DNA of 64,000 nucleotides from Corynebacterium sp. CNCTC7651 (GCF_021496665.1 NZ_CP071246.1:1736001-1800000); one strand, 5' to 3'. Counted from the stretch's first letter, positions 38,468 to 48,032 are shown. Notes: generated from the letters alone by a model not told the origin. Numbers and translations are program-made.

Positions 38468-39094
38468 CTAGCCCTGTTCGATCTGCGGGTCCTCGGTGCG
38501 GGAGCGCTTGAGTTCGAAGAAGTACGGGAATGACGCGAGCTTCACGGAAGCGTCGAAAAGCTCGCCCGCCTCCTCGCCGCGCGGCACGCGGGTGATCACG
38601 GGGCCGAAGAACGCGGTGTCGCCGAGCTGAACCACCGGGGTGCCAACCTCGTCGCCTACCGCGTCCATCGCGCGGGAGTGGAAGCCGCGAAGCAGATCAT
38701 CGGCCGCCTCGGTGTTCGCCACCTCAGCGATCGTGGTCGGCAGGCCGACCTCCTCCAGCGCGGCGCAGATGATTTCGTCGTACGCGCCGTAGCCCTGCTT
38801 GCCGCCCTCGCCGCGGGCGTGGACCATCTCGCCCATCACCGTGTACAGCTCGTCGACCTTCTCCGGCTCATCTGCCTTCACCTTGGCAAACACCCGTGCC
38901 GGGCCCCAGTTAGCTTCCATCATTGCTGCGTAGGATTCGGGCAAATCCCGACCGTCGTTAAGCACGGAAAGGCTCATGGGCACCCACTCCACCTCAATGT
39001 CGCGGACCTGCTCCACCTCCTTGATCCAGCGGGAGGTCTGCCAGCAGAACGGGCAGGAGACGTCGAAGTAGAAAGTCACATTGCTCGCAGCCAT
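38468..39094 (-). CDS. DsbA-fold oxidoreductase, mycothiol-dependent nitroreductase (Rv2466c) family
   Basis: 208 residues from the ATG at 39094, preceded by AAGAAAGGTAGCACT. The thioredoxin-fold active site is CPFC in FDVSCPFCWQTSRW, with an inserted helical domain and the cis-proline region GTPVVQLG. Rv2466c of M. tuberculosis uses mycothiol and reduces nitro drugs; its active site is CPWC, so one inner residue differs. Divergent from pepN. Confidence 0.85.
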   Translation of the reverse strand: MAASNVTFYFDVSCPFCWQTSRWIKEVEQVRDIEVEWVPMSLSVLNDGRDLPESYAAMMEANWGPARVFAKVKADEPEKVDELYTVMGEMVHARGEGGKQGYGAYDEIICAALEEVGLPTTIAEVANTEAADDLLRGFHSRAMDAVGDEVGTPVVQLGDTAFFGPVITRVPRGEEAGELFDASVKLASFPYFFELKRSRTEDPQIEQG

Positions 39095-39170
39095 AGTGCT
39101 ACCTTTCTTGCGGTTGTTGTAGGTGCGCCCCACTGTAGACGCACCTTCAAATCCTCACCGGCGCGGGCGG

Positions 39171-39176
39171 TATGTT
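39171..39176 (+). promoter_or_regulatory. -10 box of pepN
   Basis: TATGTT ends 7 nt before the ATG at 39184, the spacing of a leaderless transcript. This is why the shorter pepN start is preferred over the ATG at 39172, which overlaps the box. Confidence 0.5.
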
Positions 39177-39183
39177 GGTCCGC

Positions 39184-41586
39184 ATGAAGACCAACCTCAC
39201 TCGCGCAGACGCGCAAGCACGCAAGCAGCTGATCGACAACGTCCACTACGACATCACCGTGGACGTCAACGGCAAGGAGCAGTTCACCTCCCACACCGTG
39301 GTCACCTTCGATTCCAAGGCTGGCGAGACGTTCTTCGACCTGGTTGCGGACGAGTTCACGGCGACCCTGGACGGCGAGGCGACCGACGGCCGCACGCTCA
39401 ACCTCACCGAGGGCTCCCACGAGCTGGTGGTGGACGCGACGATCACCTACAACCGCACCGGCGAGGGCCTGCACAAGTTCACCGACCCGAAGGACGGCAA
39501 GGACTACCTGTACACCCAGTTCGAGCCGGCGATGGCCATGAAGGTGTTCGGCTGCTTCGACCAGCCGGATCTGAAGGCCACCTACAACGTGCACGTGGTC
39601 GCGCCGGAGTCCTACACCGTGGTGCTCAATGAGGCAGTGACGCGCGAGGGCAACACTTGGTCCACCGAGATCACCTACCCGCTGTCCACCTACCTGATCG
39701 CGATTGTGGCCGGCGAGTACGAGCACGTCACCGACACCTACGTGGATGAGAAGGACGGCCGCGAGATCGCGCTGGGCCTCTACGCCCGCGCGTCGCTCAT
39801 CGAGCACATGGACGCGGAGCGCCTGTTCCGCCAGACCAAGGACGGCTTCGACTTCTACCACGCTAACTTCGGCCGCTCCTACCCGTTCGGCGACAAGTAC
39901 GACCAGATTTTCTGCCCGGAGTACAACATGGGCGCGATGGAGCACGTCGGCGCTGTGACGTACCGCGACGAGTACATCTTCACCTCCGAGCCGACCCCGC
40001 ACCGCATGGAGCGCCGCAACGACACGATCCTCCACGAGATGGCCCACATGTGGTTCGGCGACCTGGTGACCATGCAGTGGTGGGACGACCTGTGGCTGAA
40101 CGAGTCCTTCGCCACCTGGTCCGCCGCCACCGCGCAGACCGGCATCGGCGAGTACCCGGACGCGTGGGTCACCTTCGCCGCCATTGAGAAGGCCTGGGCC
40201 TACAGCCAGGACCAGCTCCCCACCACTCACCCGATCGCGGCGGACGCGCCGGACATCGAGACCGCAGAGCAGAACTTCGACGGCATCACCTACGCCAAGG
40301 GTGCCAGCGTGCTCAAGCAGCTGCAGGCGTACGTGGGCTACGACGAGTTCTTCGCCGGCGTGCGCAAGCACTTTGACAACCACGCTTACGCCAACGCCAC
40401 CTTCGACGACCTGCTCGGCGCGCTCGAGGAGGCCTCCGGCCGCGACCTCTCCGACTGGGCCGACCAGTGGCTGCGCACGACGGGCGTCTCCCGCCTCTAC
40501 CCGGAGATCACGGACTCCAGCTTCACCGTGGTCCAGGAATCCGATACGCAGCGCACGCACCGCGTGGGCGTCGGGCTTTATTCGCTTATCGACGGTCGTG
40601 TGCAGCGCACCCACAACCTCCGCACCGACATCGAGGGCGAGCGCACCGAGATTCCAGAGTTTGCCGGTGTGGAGCACGACCTGGCATTGGTGAACGATGA
40701 GGACCTCACCTACTGCAAGATGGGGCTCACGCCGGAGCACCAAGAGTTCGTGCTGGAGCACCTGGGCGAGATTGAGGATCCGCTGGCGCGCACCGTGTGC
40801 TGGTCCGCCATGTGGGAGGCGACCCGCGACGGCCTGCTGCCGGCCCGCAAGTTCGTGCAGCTGGTGGCGCGTTTCGCGCCGGATGAGACCCACCCGAGTG
40901 TGCAGGAGCGCCTGCTGCACCAGGCCATCCAGGCCGTCAAGCAGTTCGTGGACCCGGCGTGGCAGGGCGAGGGCTTCGACCTGCTCAACGAGGCGTTCCG
41001 CGGCGCCCAGCCGGCCTCCATCTTCGACCGCGCCCTGGCCCGCGTCACTCCGAACGAGGAGACCGTCGCCTACTTTAAGAAGCTGCTGGAGACCGCGCCG
41101 GCCTCCAACCAGGAGGTGCGCTGGCTCGCGCTGACCAGCCTCATCGCAGCGGGTGAGCTTCCGGTCGAGGCCGCGGACGAGGAGCAGGACGACTCCAACG
41201 AGGGCGCCATTTCCCGCCTGCGCGCACGCGCGACCGTGGATAAGCGCTGGGCGTGGGACAAGCTGGTCAACGAGGACCTGACCAACCTGGAGGCCCGCTA
41301 CCTCATGGACGGTCTGCACTTCAACGCTGCCGGGCTGGAGGGGCTTTCGGACGAATACTTCCGCGTCGCCCCCGGCCTGTGGGACCGCCTGACCAACGAG
41401 ATGGCGCAGCGCACCCTCGAAGGCATGTACCCGCTGTGGGACGTGTCTGAAGCGGCCGTCGGTAAGGCAAATGCGCTGCTTAACGACGATTCCGTTCCAG
41501 CCGGCCTGCGCCGCATCCTGGCCGAGGGCCAGGACCGCGTGGCAATGGCCGTGCGCAACCGCGCGGTGGACGCCGCCGCGCAGTAA
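39184..41586 (+). CDS. pepN: Aminopeptidase N (M1 family)
   Basis: 800 residues. The exopeptidase motif GAMEH (in YNMGAMEHVGAV) and zinc site HEMAHMWFG with the downstream Glu (LWLNESFATW) are intact. The protein opens TNLTRADAQARKQL and ends with the ERAP1-like helical domain (TVCWSAMWEATRDG...). It removes N-terminal residues from peptides in the cytoplasm and may act downstream of the Clp protease. Convergent with metB. Confidence 0.96.
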   Translation: MKTNLTRADAQARKQLIDNVHYDITVDVNGKEQFTSHTVVTFDSKAGETFFDLVADEFTATLDGEATDGRTLNLTEGSHELVVDATITYNRTGEGLHKFTDPKDGKDYLYTQFEPAMAMKVFGCFDQPDLKATYNVHVVAPESYTVVLNEAVTREGNTWSTEITYPLSTYLIAIVAGEYEHVTDTYVDEKDGREIALGLYARASLIEHMDAERLFRQTKDGFDFYHANFGRSYPFGDKYDQIFCPEYNMGAMEHVGAVTYRDEYIFTSEPTPHRMERRNDTILHEMAHMWFGDLVTMQWWDDLWLNESFATWSAATAQTGIGEYPDAWVTFAAIEKAWAYSQDQLPTTHPIAADAPDIETAEQNFDGITYAKGASVLKQLQAYVGYDEFFAGVRKHFDNHAYANATFDDLLGALEEASGRDLSDWADQWLRTTGVSRLYPEITDSSFTVVQESDTQRTHRVGVGLYSLIDGRVQRTHNLRTDIEGERTEIPEFAGVEHDLALVNDEDLTYCKMGLTPEHQEFVLEHLGEIEDPLARTVCWSAMWEATRDGLLPARKFVQLVARFAPDETHPSVQERLLHQAIQAVKQFVDPAWQGEGFDLLNEAFRGAQPASIFDRALARVTPNEETVAYFKKLLETAPASNQEVRWLALTSLIAAGELPVEAADEEQDDSNEGAISRLRARATVDKRWAWDKLVNEDLTNLEARYLMDGLHFNAAGLEGLSDEYFRVAPGLWDRLTNEMAQRTLEGMYPLWDVSEAAVGKANALLNDDSVPAGLRRILAEGQDRVAMAVRNRAVDAAAQ

Positions 41587-41593
41587 CGGTTGC

Positions 41594-41623
41594 GAGCTGG
41601 GGCCGTATGTCCGGCCCTAGCTC
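41594..41623. terminator. Bidirectional terminator between pepN and metB
   Basis: GAGCTGGGGCC pairs with GGCCCTAGCTC (one internal mismatch) in the 41 bp between two convergent genes. No long T-run; termination is inferred from position and stem strength. Confidence 0.55.
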
Positions 41624-41627
41624 GGGG

Positions 41628-42785
41628 TTACAGCTTCGCGAGCGCCTGCTCGAGGTCGGCGATGAGGTCCGCCTCATCCTCGATGCCGACCGAGATGCGC
41701 ACCAGCTCGCGCGGCACCTCGAGCGCCGAGCCCGTGACCGCCAAGTGCGTCATGGTGGCCGGGTGCTCGATGAGGCTGCTTTCCACACCGCCCAAGGATT
41801 CCGCCAGGCAGAACTCGGTGTTCAGGCACAGCGCCTTGGCCTGCTCTTCCGTCTGCATGAGCACGGAGACCATGCCGCCGAAGCGGCGCATCTGCTTCTT
41901 CGCAATCTTGTGGCCCGGGTGCGATTCCAAGCCCGGGTAGCACACCCGCGCCACCGCATCCTGGCGCTCGAGGAATGCGGCGACGGCCTCCGCGTTGTCG
42001 CAGTGGCGCTCCATGCGCACCGGCAGCGTCTTCAGGCCGCGGGCGGTGAGGTAGGTGTCAAACGGCGAGGGCACCGCGCCGACCCAGCCGAAGAAGAAGC
42101 GCAGGTGCTCCTCAAACTCTGGGTCGTTGCCGCAGACCACGCCGCCGATCACGTCGGAGTGGCCGCCGATGTACTTGGTGGTGGAGTGCAGCACCACGTC
42201 CGCGCCGTGCGTGAACGGCTGCTGCAGGTACGGGGAGGCGAACGTGTTGTCCACCACCAGCGTGGCGCCGGCCTTGACCTCGGCGATAGCGGCGATGTCG
42301 ACGATGTCCAGCAGCGGGTTTGTCGGCGTCTCCACCCAGATCACCTTGGTGTTGTCCTGCACTGCGGCGGCGACGGCGGCGGTATCGGTCATGTTCACCA
42401 CCGTGTTCTCCACGCCCCACTGGGTGAAGATCTGCTGGATCAGGCGGTAGGTGCCGCCGTACGCGTCGCTGCTGATCACGATGTGGTCGCCCGGCTTGAG
42501 CAGAATGCGCAGCACGGTGTCCACCGCCGCCATGCCGGAGGCGAACGCGACCGCGTACTTCGAACCCTCCAGGCCCGCCACCGTCTCTTCCAGCGCGGTG
42601 ATGGTGGGGTTGCCCACGCGGGTGTACTCGTAGCCGCCGCGCAGCTTCGCCAGGCCGTCCTGGGCAAAGGTGGTGGAGGCGTAGATCGGCGTGTTGATCG
42701 GGCCGTACTGGCTGTCCGGAGCGTAGCCCGCGTGGATGGCCTTCGTGGACGGGCCGGACTGACCGGTCTGAGATGCGTGTGTCAT
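41628..42785 (-). CDS. metB: Cystathionine gamma-synthase
   Basis: 385 residues from the ATG at 42785; TACTAT ends 7 nt upstream so the mRNA is probably leaderless. PLP enzyme of the Cys/Met metabolism family: YEYTRVGNPT, FASGMAAVDTVL, VETPTNPLLDIVDI, and the PLP lysine in VLHSTTKYIGGHSDVIGG. It joins O-acetylhomoserine (or succinylhomoserine) and cysteine in methionine synthesis. The sequence cannot fully exclude a lyase, but MetB is the usual corynebacterial assignment. Confidence 0.88.
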   Translation of the reverse strand: MTHASQTGQSGPSTKAIHAGYAPDSQYGPINTPIYASTTFAQDGLAKLRGGYEYTRVGNPTITALEETVAGLEGSKYAVAFASGMAAVDTVLRILLKPGDHIVISSDAYGGTYRLIQQIFTQWGVENTVVNMTDTAAVAAAVQDNTKVIWVETPTNPLLDIVDIAAIAEVKAGATLVVDNTFASPYLQQPFTHGADVVLHSTTKYIGGHSDVIGGVVCGNDPEFEEHLRFFFGWVGAVPSPFDTYLTARGLKTLPVRMERHCDNAEAVAAFLERQDAVARVCYPGLESHPGHKIAKKQMRRFGGMVSVLMQTEEQAKALCLNTEFCLAESLGGVESSLIEHPATMTHLAVTGSALEVPRELVRISVGIEDEADLIADLEQALAKL

Positions 42786-42861
42786 GTGACGCATAGTAGA
42801 CCAAGCGGTTCAGAATTGGGCGTTAGGGCGGATTTATATCCGGCGCGTAGACTGGCCCGCG
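42786..42861. promoter_or_regulatory. Divergent promoters of metB and the MscS-like gene
   Basis: On the plus strand TAGACT (42848-42853) ends 8 nt before the MscS-like ATG; on the minus strand TACTAT ends 7 nt before metB. Both look leaderless. No clear McbR-type operator was recognised in the 76 bp. Confidence 0.5.
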
Positions 42862-43851
42862 ATGCGAACCGAAACCGTGACCATGCTCGCCGCCAGCGCC
42901 GCGGCGAATGACGCTGTGAATGACCTGGAAGAGTGGATCAACGATCCGCAAACGCGGAACCTTTTCGTGGAACGCCCGCTGTGGATCCTGCTGATTATCG
43001 TCATCGCGATCGTGCTGCAGATGGTGCTCAACCGCATTATCAACCGCGCGGCGCAACGCTCCATTGCCAACCCTGGCGGCACGATCGCGCTGCGCCGCGG
43101 CGAGCAGGACGACGATTCCCCGCAGGCGCGCTCGCAAGAGCAGCGTCGTCAAGCACGGATCAAAACCCTCGCCAACGTGGGGCGCTCCGCCGTGGCCATC
43201 ATTATCTGGGTGTGGGCGGCCATGGCCGTCCTGGACCAGCTGGGCGTGAACGTGGCGCCGCTGGTCGCGTCCGCCGGCGTGGTCGGCGTGGCGCTTGGTT
43301 TCGGCGCGCAATCCCTGGTCAAGGACTTCCTCTCCGGCATGTTCATGCTCATTGAGAACCAGTACGGCGTGGGCGACTCGGTGCAGATCGGCGACATCTC
43401 CGGCACCGTCGAGCACATGACCATGCGTATCACCACCGTCCGCGACATCGACGGCACGCTGTGGTACATCCGCAACGGCGACATCGACCAGGTGGGCAAC
43501 CAGTCCGACGTGTACTCCGTCGCGCGCCTCGAGGTGCCGATCTCCCTGTCCAGCGACCCGTCCGATGCCGCCGCCGTCATCGAGCGCGCGTCCATCGCCG
43601 CCGTGCAGGACGACACGATCCGCGACTCCGTCATCGGCCAGCCCGAGGTCCTGGGCATGTCCAGCTTCACGCCGGACCACCTCACCTACCGCGTGAGCGT
43701 GAAGACCATGCCGGGTGCGCAGTGGGCCGTGAGCCGCCACATGTACGAGGAGATCCTCGAAGCCCTGCAGGATGCGCAGATTGTCATGCCGGGGCTGGAG
43801 CCGCGCCGCATCATCACCGTCAACGACACCCCGGAGGCCTCCCATGACTAG
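42862..43851 (+). CDS. Small-conductance mechanosensitive channel family protein
   Basis: 329 residues. Hydrophobic segments at about 42-58, 110-126 and 133-160; the last is the pore-lining helix with the Gly/Ala pattern ASAGVVGVALGFGAQSLVKDF of MscS. The beta domain follows (GDSVQIGDISGTVEHMTMR, RNGDIDQVGNQSDVYS). It is shorter than the glutamate exporter MscCG of C. glutamicum and lacks its C-terminal extension. The gene overlaps glbO by 8 bases. Confidence 0.88.
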   Translation: MRTETVTMLAASAAANDAVNDLEEWINDPQTRNLFVERPLWILLIIVIAIVLQMVLNRIINRAAQRSIANPGGTIALRRGEQDDDSPQARSQEQRRQARIKTLANVGRSAVAIIIWVWAAMAVLDQLGVNVAPLVASAGVVGVALGFGAQSLVKDFLSGMFMLIENQYGVGDSVQIGDISGTVEHMTMRITTVRDIDGTLWYIRNGDIDQVGNQSDVYSVARLEVPISLSSDPSDAAAVIERASIAAVQDDTIRDSVIGQPEVLGMSSFTPDHLTYRVSVKTMPGAQWAVSRHMYEEILEALQDAQIVMPGLEPRRIITVNDTPEASHD

Positions 43852-44251
43852 CCCGCAGGAGCACACGCTTTACGACGGAGTCGGGGGCACCCCCTTCTTC
43901 CAAACGTTGGTCAAAGGCTTCTACGACCAGGTGAAAGAGGACGACCTGATCGGCCCTATGTACCCGGAGGATGACTGGGAGGGTGCGGAGAACCGGCTGC
44001 GCTGGTTCCTGGAGCAGTACTGGGGCGGGCCGCGCACCTACCAGGAGGAGCGCGGCAACCCGATGCTGCGGCGACGCCACTTCCCCTTCCCCATCGGCGA
44101 GGCTGAGGCGGACCGCTGGCTCGAGCTCATGGGGAAGTCTCTCGAGCAGTTCAGCGACGAGGAGTTGGCACCGGCCTACCGCGCGCAACTGTGGAACCAC
44201 ATGCAGCGCGTGGCGTACATGATGATCAACCAGGGCCCGCGCGCCTTCTAG
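43844..44251 (+). CDS. glbO: Group II truncated haemoglobin
   Basis: 135 residues from the ATG at 43844, overlapping the channel gene stop by 8 bases. LYDGVGGTPFFQTLVKGFYDQV begins the fold; MYPEDDWEGAENRLRWFLEQYWGGP is characteristic of TrbO proteins, and the proximal His is in RRRHFPFPIG. Trp in the WNHMQR helix fits group II. Such proteins bind oxygen, and detoxification or redox roles are proposed. The position matches glbO (Rv2470) in M. tuberculosis, near pepN. Confidence 0.93.
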   Translation: MTSPQEHTLYDGVGGTPFFQTLVKGFYDQVKEDDLIGPMYPEDDWEGAENRLRWFLEQYWGGPRTYQEERGNPMLRRRHFPFPIGEAEADRWLELMGKSLEQFSDEELAPAYRAQLWNHMQRVAYMMINQGPRAF

Positions 44252-44269
44252 CGGCCGCATCCTCGGCCG

Positions 44270-44920
44270 CTAGAACAGCAGGCCCAGACCGGCGTTGCGG
44301 TAGACGGAGCCGAACGGGGCATCGAGGCGCACCCACCTGCCCGCCGTGGCTACGCGCAGGTGGCGCGGGATATCCGCCGGCGCTTCGAAGCCGGGGATGA
44401 GGCCCAGCGCGGTGCAGGTGAAGATCATCCGCATCGGAATCTCCACCGGGTCCGCCGATTCCGCATCCGCGGTAAGCACCACGCTGTCCAGCAGCGATTT
44501 CGGCGGGCCCGCCGGGCCGGAGAATTGGCGGGCGAGGGCGCGGCCGTCGTCCGCAAGCTGGCGCGCAACCGAGACCGGGACGATGTCGCGCTCCACGAAC
44601 CCGACCACGGGCGGCAACGCGCCGGGCCACATCGCGTCGCGCGCGGGGCCGATCGGCGCGGGGTCAGGCTCCCCCGCGGATCCGCTGCGCAGCGCGGCGA
44701 GCAAGTCCGCCGCCGCAACCGCTGCACCGTCGCGGGACACCGCACCCACCACGCGACGGGCCGCCACGCAGTCAAAGGGGGTGCTCACACAGACATCAAG
44801 CGCGCCTTGCTCTTCATCCACCACGCGGATGCGGGCGGTGGCGGTGTTGTCTATTGCGAGGGCGCGCCCCACGAACGTCGTCAAGCTGGGTGCCCCAGCA
44901 CGAACCGCGAGTGTTTCCAC
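44270..44920 (-). CDS. Conserved actinobacterial protein of unknown function (Rv2474c-like position)
   Basis: 216 residues if started at the GTG at 44920; no good ribosome-binding site is seen and the open frame continues upstream through the thioesterase gene, so the start is uncertain. The protein is Ala/Val/Arg-rich with no membrane segment and motifs such as DNTATARIRVVDEEQ and FTCTALGLIPGFEAP. It follows the thioesterase by 11 bp, as Rv2474c follows Rv2475c. No function can be given. Confidence 0.6.
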   Translation of the reverse strand: METLAVRAGAPSLTTFVGRALAIDNTATARIRVVDEEQGALDVCVSTPFDCVAARRVVGAVSRDGAAVAAADLLAALRSGSAGEPDPAPIGPARDAMWPGALPPVVGFVERDIVPVSVARQLADDGRALARQFSGPAGPPKSLLDSVVLTADAESADPVEIPMRMIFTCTALGLIPGFEAPADIPRHLRVATAGRWVRLDAPFGSVYRNAGLGLLF

Positions 44921-44931
44921 GGGATGCGGCG

Positions 44932-45363
44932 CTACTGCTCGTTGCTTGCGGCGACGCGGGTGAGAATGCCGATCTCTTTCTGCGTGATCGCGCGCGGAGA
45001 CGCTGTCGCCATGTCCACCGTGACCTGGATGCATTCGATGGAGCAGCACACGCGGCCCTGTTCATCCTTCACGTCCTGGTGAGTGGTGAAGGAGGTGTTG
45101 CCGATGCGGGACACGTAGGTCTCCACCGTCACCGCTGAGGTGTTGGGCAGCACCGGGCGGATATAGTCCGCCTCGATGCGGCGCACGAACGCGGTGAATT
45201 CCGTCCCGTCCGCGTACAGGAACTCGCGCGCGAACGCGATGCGGGCTTCCTGCGCGATCTCGATGTACGCGGAGTTGGTGACGTGGCCGTTGCGGTCGAA
45301 GTCACCCCACCGCAGGTGGACCTGGTGGACGTGGATGTTGTCGGGGGCGCCCATGTCAGCCAT
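44932..45363 (-). CDS. Hotdog-fold acyl-CoA thioesterase
   Basis: 143 residues. RWGDFDRNGHVTNSAYIEIAQEARIAF is the 4-hydroxybenzoyl-CoA-thioesterase-type active-site segment with the catalytic Asp, and VETYVSRIGNTSFTTHQDV forms the following strands. It should hydrolyse an acyl-CoA; the acyl group is unknown. It lies between ettA and the Rv2474c-like gene on the same strand, as in M. tuberculosis. Confidence 0.85.
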   Translation of the reverse strand: MADMGAPDNIHVHQVHLRWGDFDRNGHVTNSAYIEIAQEARIAFAREFLYADGTEFTAFVRRIEADYIRPVLPNTSAVTVETYVSRIGNTSFTTHQDVKDEQGRVCCSIECIQVTVDMATASPRAITQKEIGILTRVAASNEQ

Positions 45364-45408
45364 GCATGCACACTTTCGGTTGAAACTTGTACAGTGTCGA
45401 CCGCCAGC

Positions 45409-47079
45409 TTAGCGCGTGAGCTTACGGTGCGTGACGCGGGACGGCTTCGCCGCCTCCTCGCCTAGGCGCTCAACCTTGTTCTTCTCGTAGTCGCCGAAGT
45501 TGCCTTCGAACCAGAACCACTTGCCCTCCTCGATGTTGCCCTCCCACGCCAGGATGTGGGTGCAGGTGCGGTCGAGGAACCAGCGGTCGTGCGAGATCAC
45601 CACGGCGCAGCCCGGGAACTTCTGCAGCGCGTTCTCCAGGGAGCCCAGGGTTTCCACGTCCAAGTCGTTGGTCGGCTCATCGAGCAGGATCAGGTTGCCG
45701 CCCTGCTTCAGCGTCAGCGCCAGGTTCAGGCGGTTGCGCTCACCACCGGAAAGCACCTTGGACGGCTTCTGCTGGTCCGGGCCCTTGAAGCCGAACGCGG
45801 ACAGGTACGCGCGCGACGGCATCTCGTTCTGGCCGACGGTGATGTAATCCAGGCCGTCCGAGACAACCTCCCACACCGTCTTCTCCGGGTCGATGTTCGC
45901 GCGGTTCTGGTCCACGTAGGACAGCTTGACGGTCTCGCCGACGTCCACGGTGCCGTCGTCCGGCTCCTCCAAGCCCACGATGGTCTTGAACAGGGTGGTC
46001 TTACCCACACCGTTCGGGCCGATCACGCCCACGATGCCGTTGCGCGGCAGGGTGAAAGACAAGTCCTTGATCAGCACACGGCCGTCGAAGCCCTTGTCCA
46101 GCTCGTTGACCTCAACGACCTTGTTGCCCAGGCGCGGCGGGGTCGGGATCTGGATCTCCTCGAAGTCCAGCTTGCGGTACTGCTCAGCCTCAGCCGCCAT
46201 CTCCTCGTAGCGCTCCAGACGGGCCTTGTTCTTCGCCTGGCGAGCCTTCGGGGAGGAACGCACCCACTCCAGCTCGCTCTTCAGGCGCTTCTGCAGCTTC
46301 TGGTCCTTCTTGCCCGCAACCTCGAGGCGCTCCGCCTTCTTCTCCAGGTAGGTGGAGTAGTTGCCCTCGTACGGGTAGAGCTTGCCGCGGTCCACCTCGC
46401 AGATCCACTCCGCGACGTTGTCCAGGAAGTAACGGTCGTGCGTAATGGCAAGCACGGCGCCCGGGTAGGTCTGCAGGTGCTTCTCCAGCCACAGCACGCT
46501 CTCCGCGTCCAGGTGGTTCGTCGGCTCATCCAGCAGGAGCAGGTCCGGCTCGGAGAGCAGGAGCTTGGCCAGTGCTACTCGACGGCGCTCACCACCCGAA
46601 AGATTAGTCACCGGCGAATCGGAAGGCGGGCAGCGCAGTGCCTCCATGGCCTGCTCAATCTTGGAGTCAACCTCCCACGCGTCAGCCGCGTCGAGTTCCT
46701 CCTGGAGCTTGCCCATCTCTTCCATGAGCTCGTCCGAGTAGTTGGTGGCCATCTCTTCGGCGATCTGCTCGAAGCGCTGTTTCTTTTCAAAGATCTCGCC
46801 GAGGCCCTCCTCGACGTTCTCGCGGACCGTCTTATCCTCCGTCAACGGCGGCTCCTGCATCAGGATGCCAACGGTGGCACCCGGCTGCAGGAAAGCCTCG
46901 CCGTTGTTCGGCTGATCAATGCCCGCCATAATCTTGAGCAACGACGACTTACCGGCGCCGTTCGGGCCAACGACGCCGATCTTGGCGCCGGGGTAGAAGG
47001 CCATGGTGACGTTGTCCAAAATGACCTTTTCACCGATAGCCCTGCGGACGTTTTTCATCGTGTAGATGAATTCAGCCAC
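45409..47079 (-). CDS. ettA: Energy-dependent translational throttle protein EttA (ABC-F)
   Basis: 556 residues with two ABC domains and no membrane part. Walker A GPNGAGKSS and GPNGVGKTT, signature LSGGERRRVALAKL and LSGGERNRLNLALTL, and the arm-like insert RSSPKARQAKNKARLERYEEM between them identify ABC-F; the C-terminus matches EttA rather than the antibiotic-resistance branch. It binds the ribosomal E site and adjusts translation to ATP/ADP ratio. Confidence 0.94.
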   Translation of the reverse strand: MAEFIYTMKNVRRAIGEKVILDNVTMAFYPGAKIGVVGPNGAGKSSLLKIMAGIDQPNNGEAFLQPGATVGILMQEPPLTEDKTVRENVEEGLGEIFEKKQRFEQIAEEMATNYSDELMEEMGKLQEELDAADAWEVDSKIEQAMEALRCPPSDSPVTNLSGGERRRVALAKLLLSEPDLLLLDEPTNHLDAESVLWLEKHLQTYPGAVLAITHDRYFLDNVAEWICEVDRGKLYPYEGNYSTYLEKKAERLEVAGKKDQKLQKRLKSELEWVRSSPKARQAKNKARLERYEEMAAEAEQYRKLDFEEIQIPTPPRLGNKVVEVNELDKGFDGRVLIKDLSFTLPRNGIVGVIGPNGVGKTTLFKTIVGLEEPDDGTVDVGETVKLSYVDQNRANIDPEKTVWEVVSDGLDYITVGQNEMPSRAYLSAFGFKGPDQQKPSKVLSGGERNRLNLALTLKQGGNLILLDEPTNDLDVETLGSLENALQKFPGCAVVISHDRWFLDRTCTHILAWEGNIEEGKWFWFEGNFGDYEKNKVERLGEEAAKPSRVTHRKLTR

Positions 47080-47139
47080 GTGAAATCCCCTTGTGAGAAA
47101 TGCTGGAACAGTTTTCCACAGGGTACATCACACCCCCAG

Positions 47140-47250
47140 CGGGGGCTGCGGGGCGATTGGCCCGACCACCGCCCGCGCCGGCGCGGCCAATCGCCCGCGT
47201 GCCGGTCCGACCACCGCCCAAGTGCCGGTCCGACCACCGCCCGCGCCGGC
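47140..47250. repeat. GC-rich direct repeats upstream of ettA
   Basis: Between ettA and the SSB-like gene the motif CCGACCACCGCCC occurs three times (from about 47162, 47207 and 47230); the last two copies are part of a tandem 23-bp unit beginning GTGCCGGTCC. A G/C stem (CCCCAGCGGGGG-type) at about 47143-47158 may terminate the ssb-like transcript. Origin unknown. Confidence 0.6.
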
Positions 47251-47861
47251 TAGAACGGGGTGTCGACGCTCCCCTGCTCACCTCCTTCCTGGCCCGCCAT
47301 CGCGTTGTACGCCTCGTCCGAGAAAGACGGCGCCGCCGCGGACACGGAGGCCAGCTCGCGTTCGCGCTGCTCACGTTCGCGCCGCTCCGCTTCGAAGTCG
47401 AAAGTGGCGGAATCGCGAACCTTCATCTCTTCGGATCCCGGAATCGTGTGCGTCATCGTTTCCGTCTTAATGCTGTTGACCTGGAAGTTGGCGAGGTTGA
47501 ACGCCACCTGCGAGGCCACTAGCACAATCTTCGAGCGCATCACGGCTTCCTGCTTGCCCTCGGCGTTGTAGATGGTCTCCTGCCACGACTCGGTGATCAG
47601 TTTGCCGGTCACGGTAACCGGGTGGCCCCGGCGCAGGGACATGCGGCAGTTGTTGGCCAGCTTGCCCCAGCACTTCACGTCGATATACAGGTGGTCCGAT
47701 TCCACCCAAATCTCCTTGCCGCTGTCATCCTTGTCATCGGTCTTGCGGCGTTTGGAGGCGGCCAGGCGGAAGCGCGTGAGCTGCGTGGTTGACGGCGGGT
47801 AGTTGTTGTAAGTCGGGTCCTCGGTCAGGTTGCCCTGGATGGTCACGAATGTTGCGCCCAT
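47250..47861 (-). CDS. Single-stranded DNA-binding protein paralog
   Basis: 203 residues from the ATG at 47861, which has AAAGGA upstream. N-terminal OB-fold: VTIQGNLTEDPTYN, FRLAASKRRK, DVKCWGKLANNCRMSLRRGHPVTVTGKLIT are SSB motifs. The C-terminus lacks the usual acidic DDDIPF tip, ending GSVDTPF after a long Arg/Glu coil, so it is a second SSB (Rv2478c-like) rather than the replicative one. Adjacent to ettA as in mycobacteria. Confidence 0.88.
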   Translation of the reverse strand: MGATFVTIQGNLTEDPTYNNYPPSTTQLTRFRLAASKRRKTDDKDDSGKEIWVESDHLYIDVKCWGKLANNCRMSLRRGHPVTVTGKLITESWQETIYNAEGKQEAVMRSKIVLVASQVAFNLANFQVNSIKTETMTHTIPGSEEMKVRDSATFDFEAERREREQRERELASVSAAAPSFSDEAYNAMAGQEGGEQGSVDTPF

Positions 47862-48032
47862 GGTGAAAGTCCTTTGCGGTTCGTTGGAAAGGTAGTGGTG
47901 TTCAAGTGAGCGTCGGAAAGCAAAAGCCCGACGCACCTGCAGCGTGGCACGAACCGCAAGATCGGCCAAGGGCGCGGCCGAGAAGCCTGTGGATAACTGA
48001 TTAGAATTCCACAGCTTATTGAAAAAACGCAG

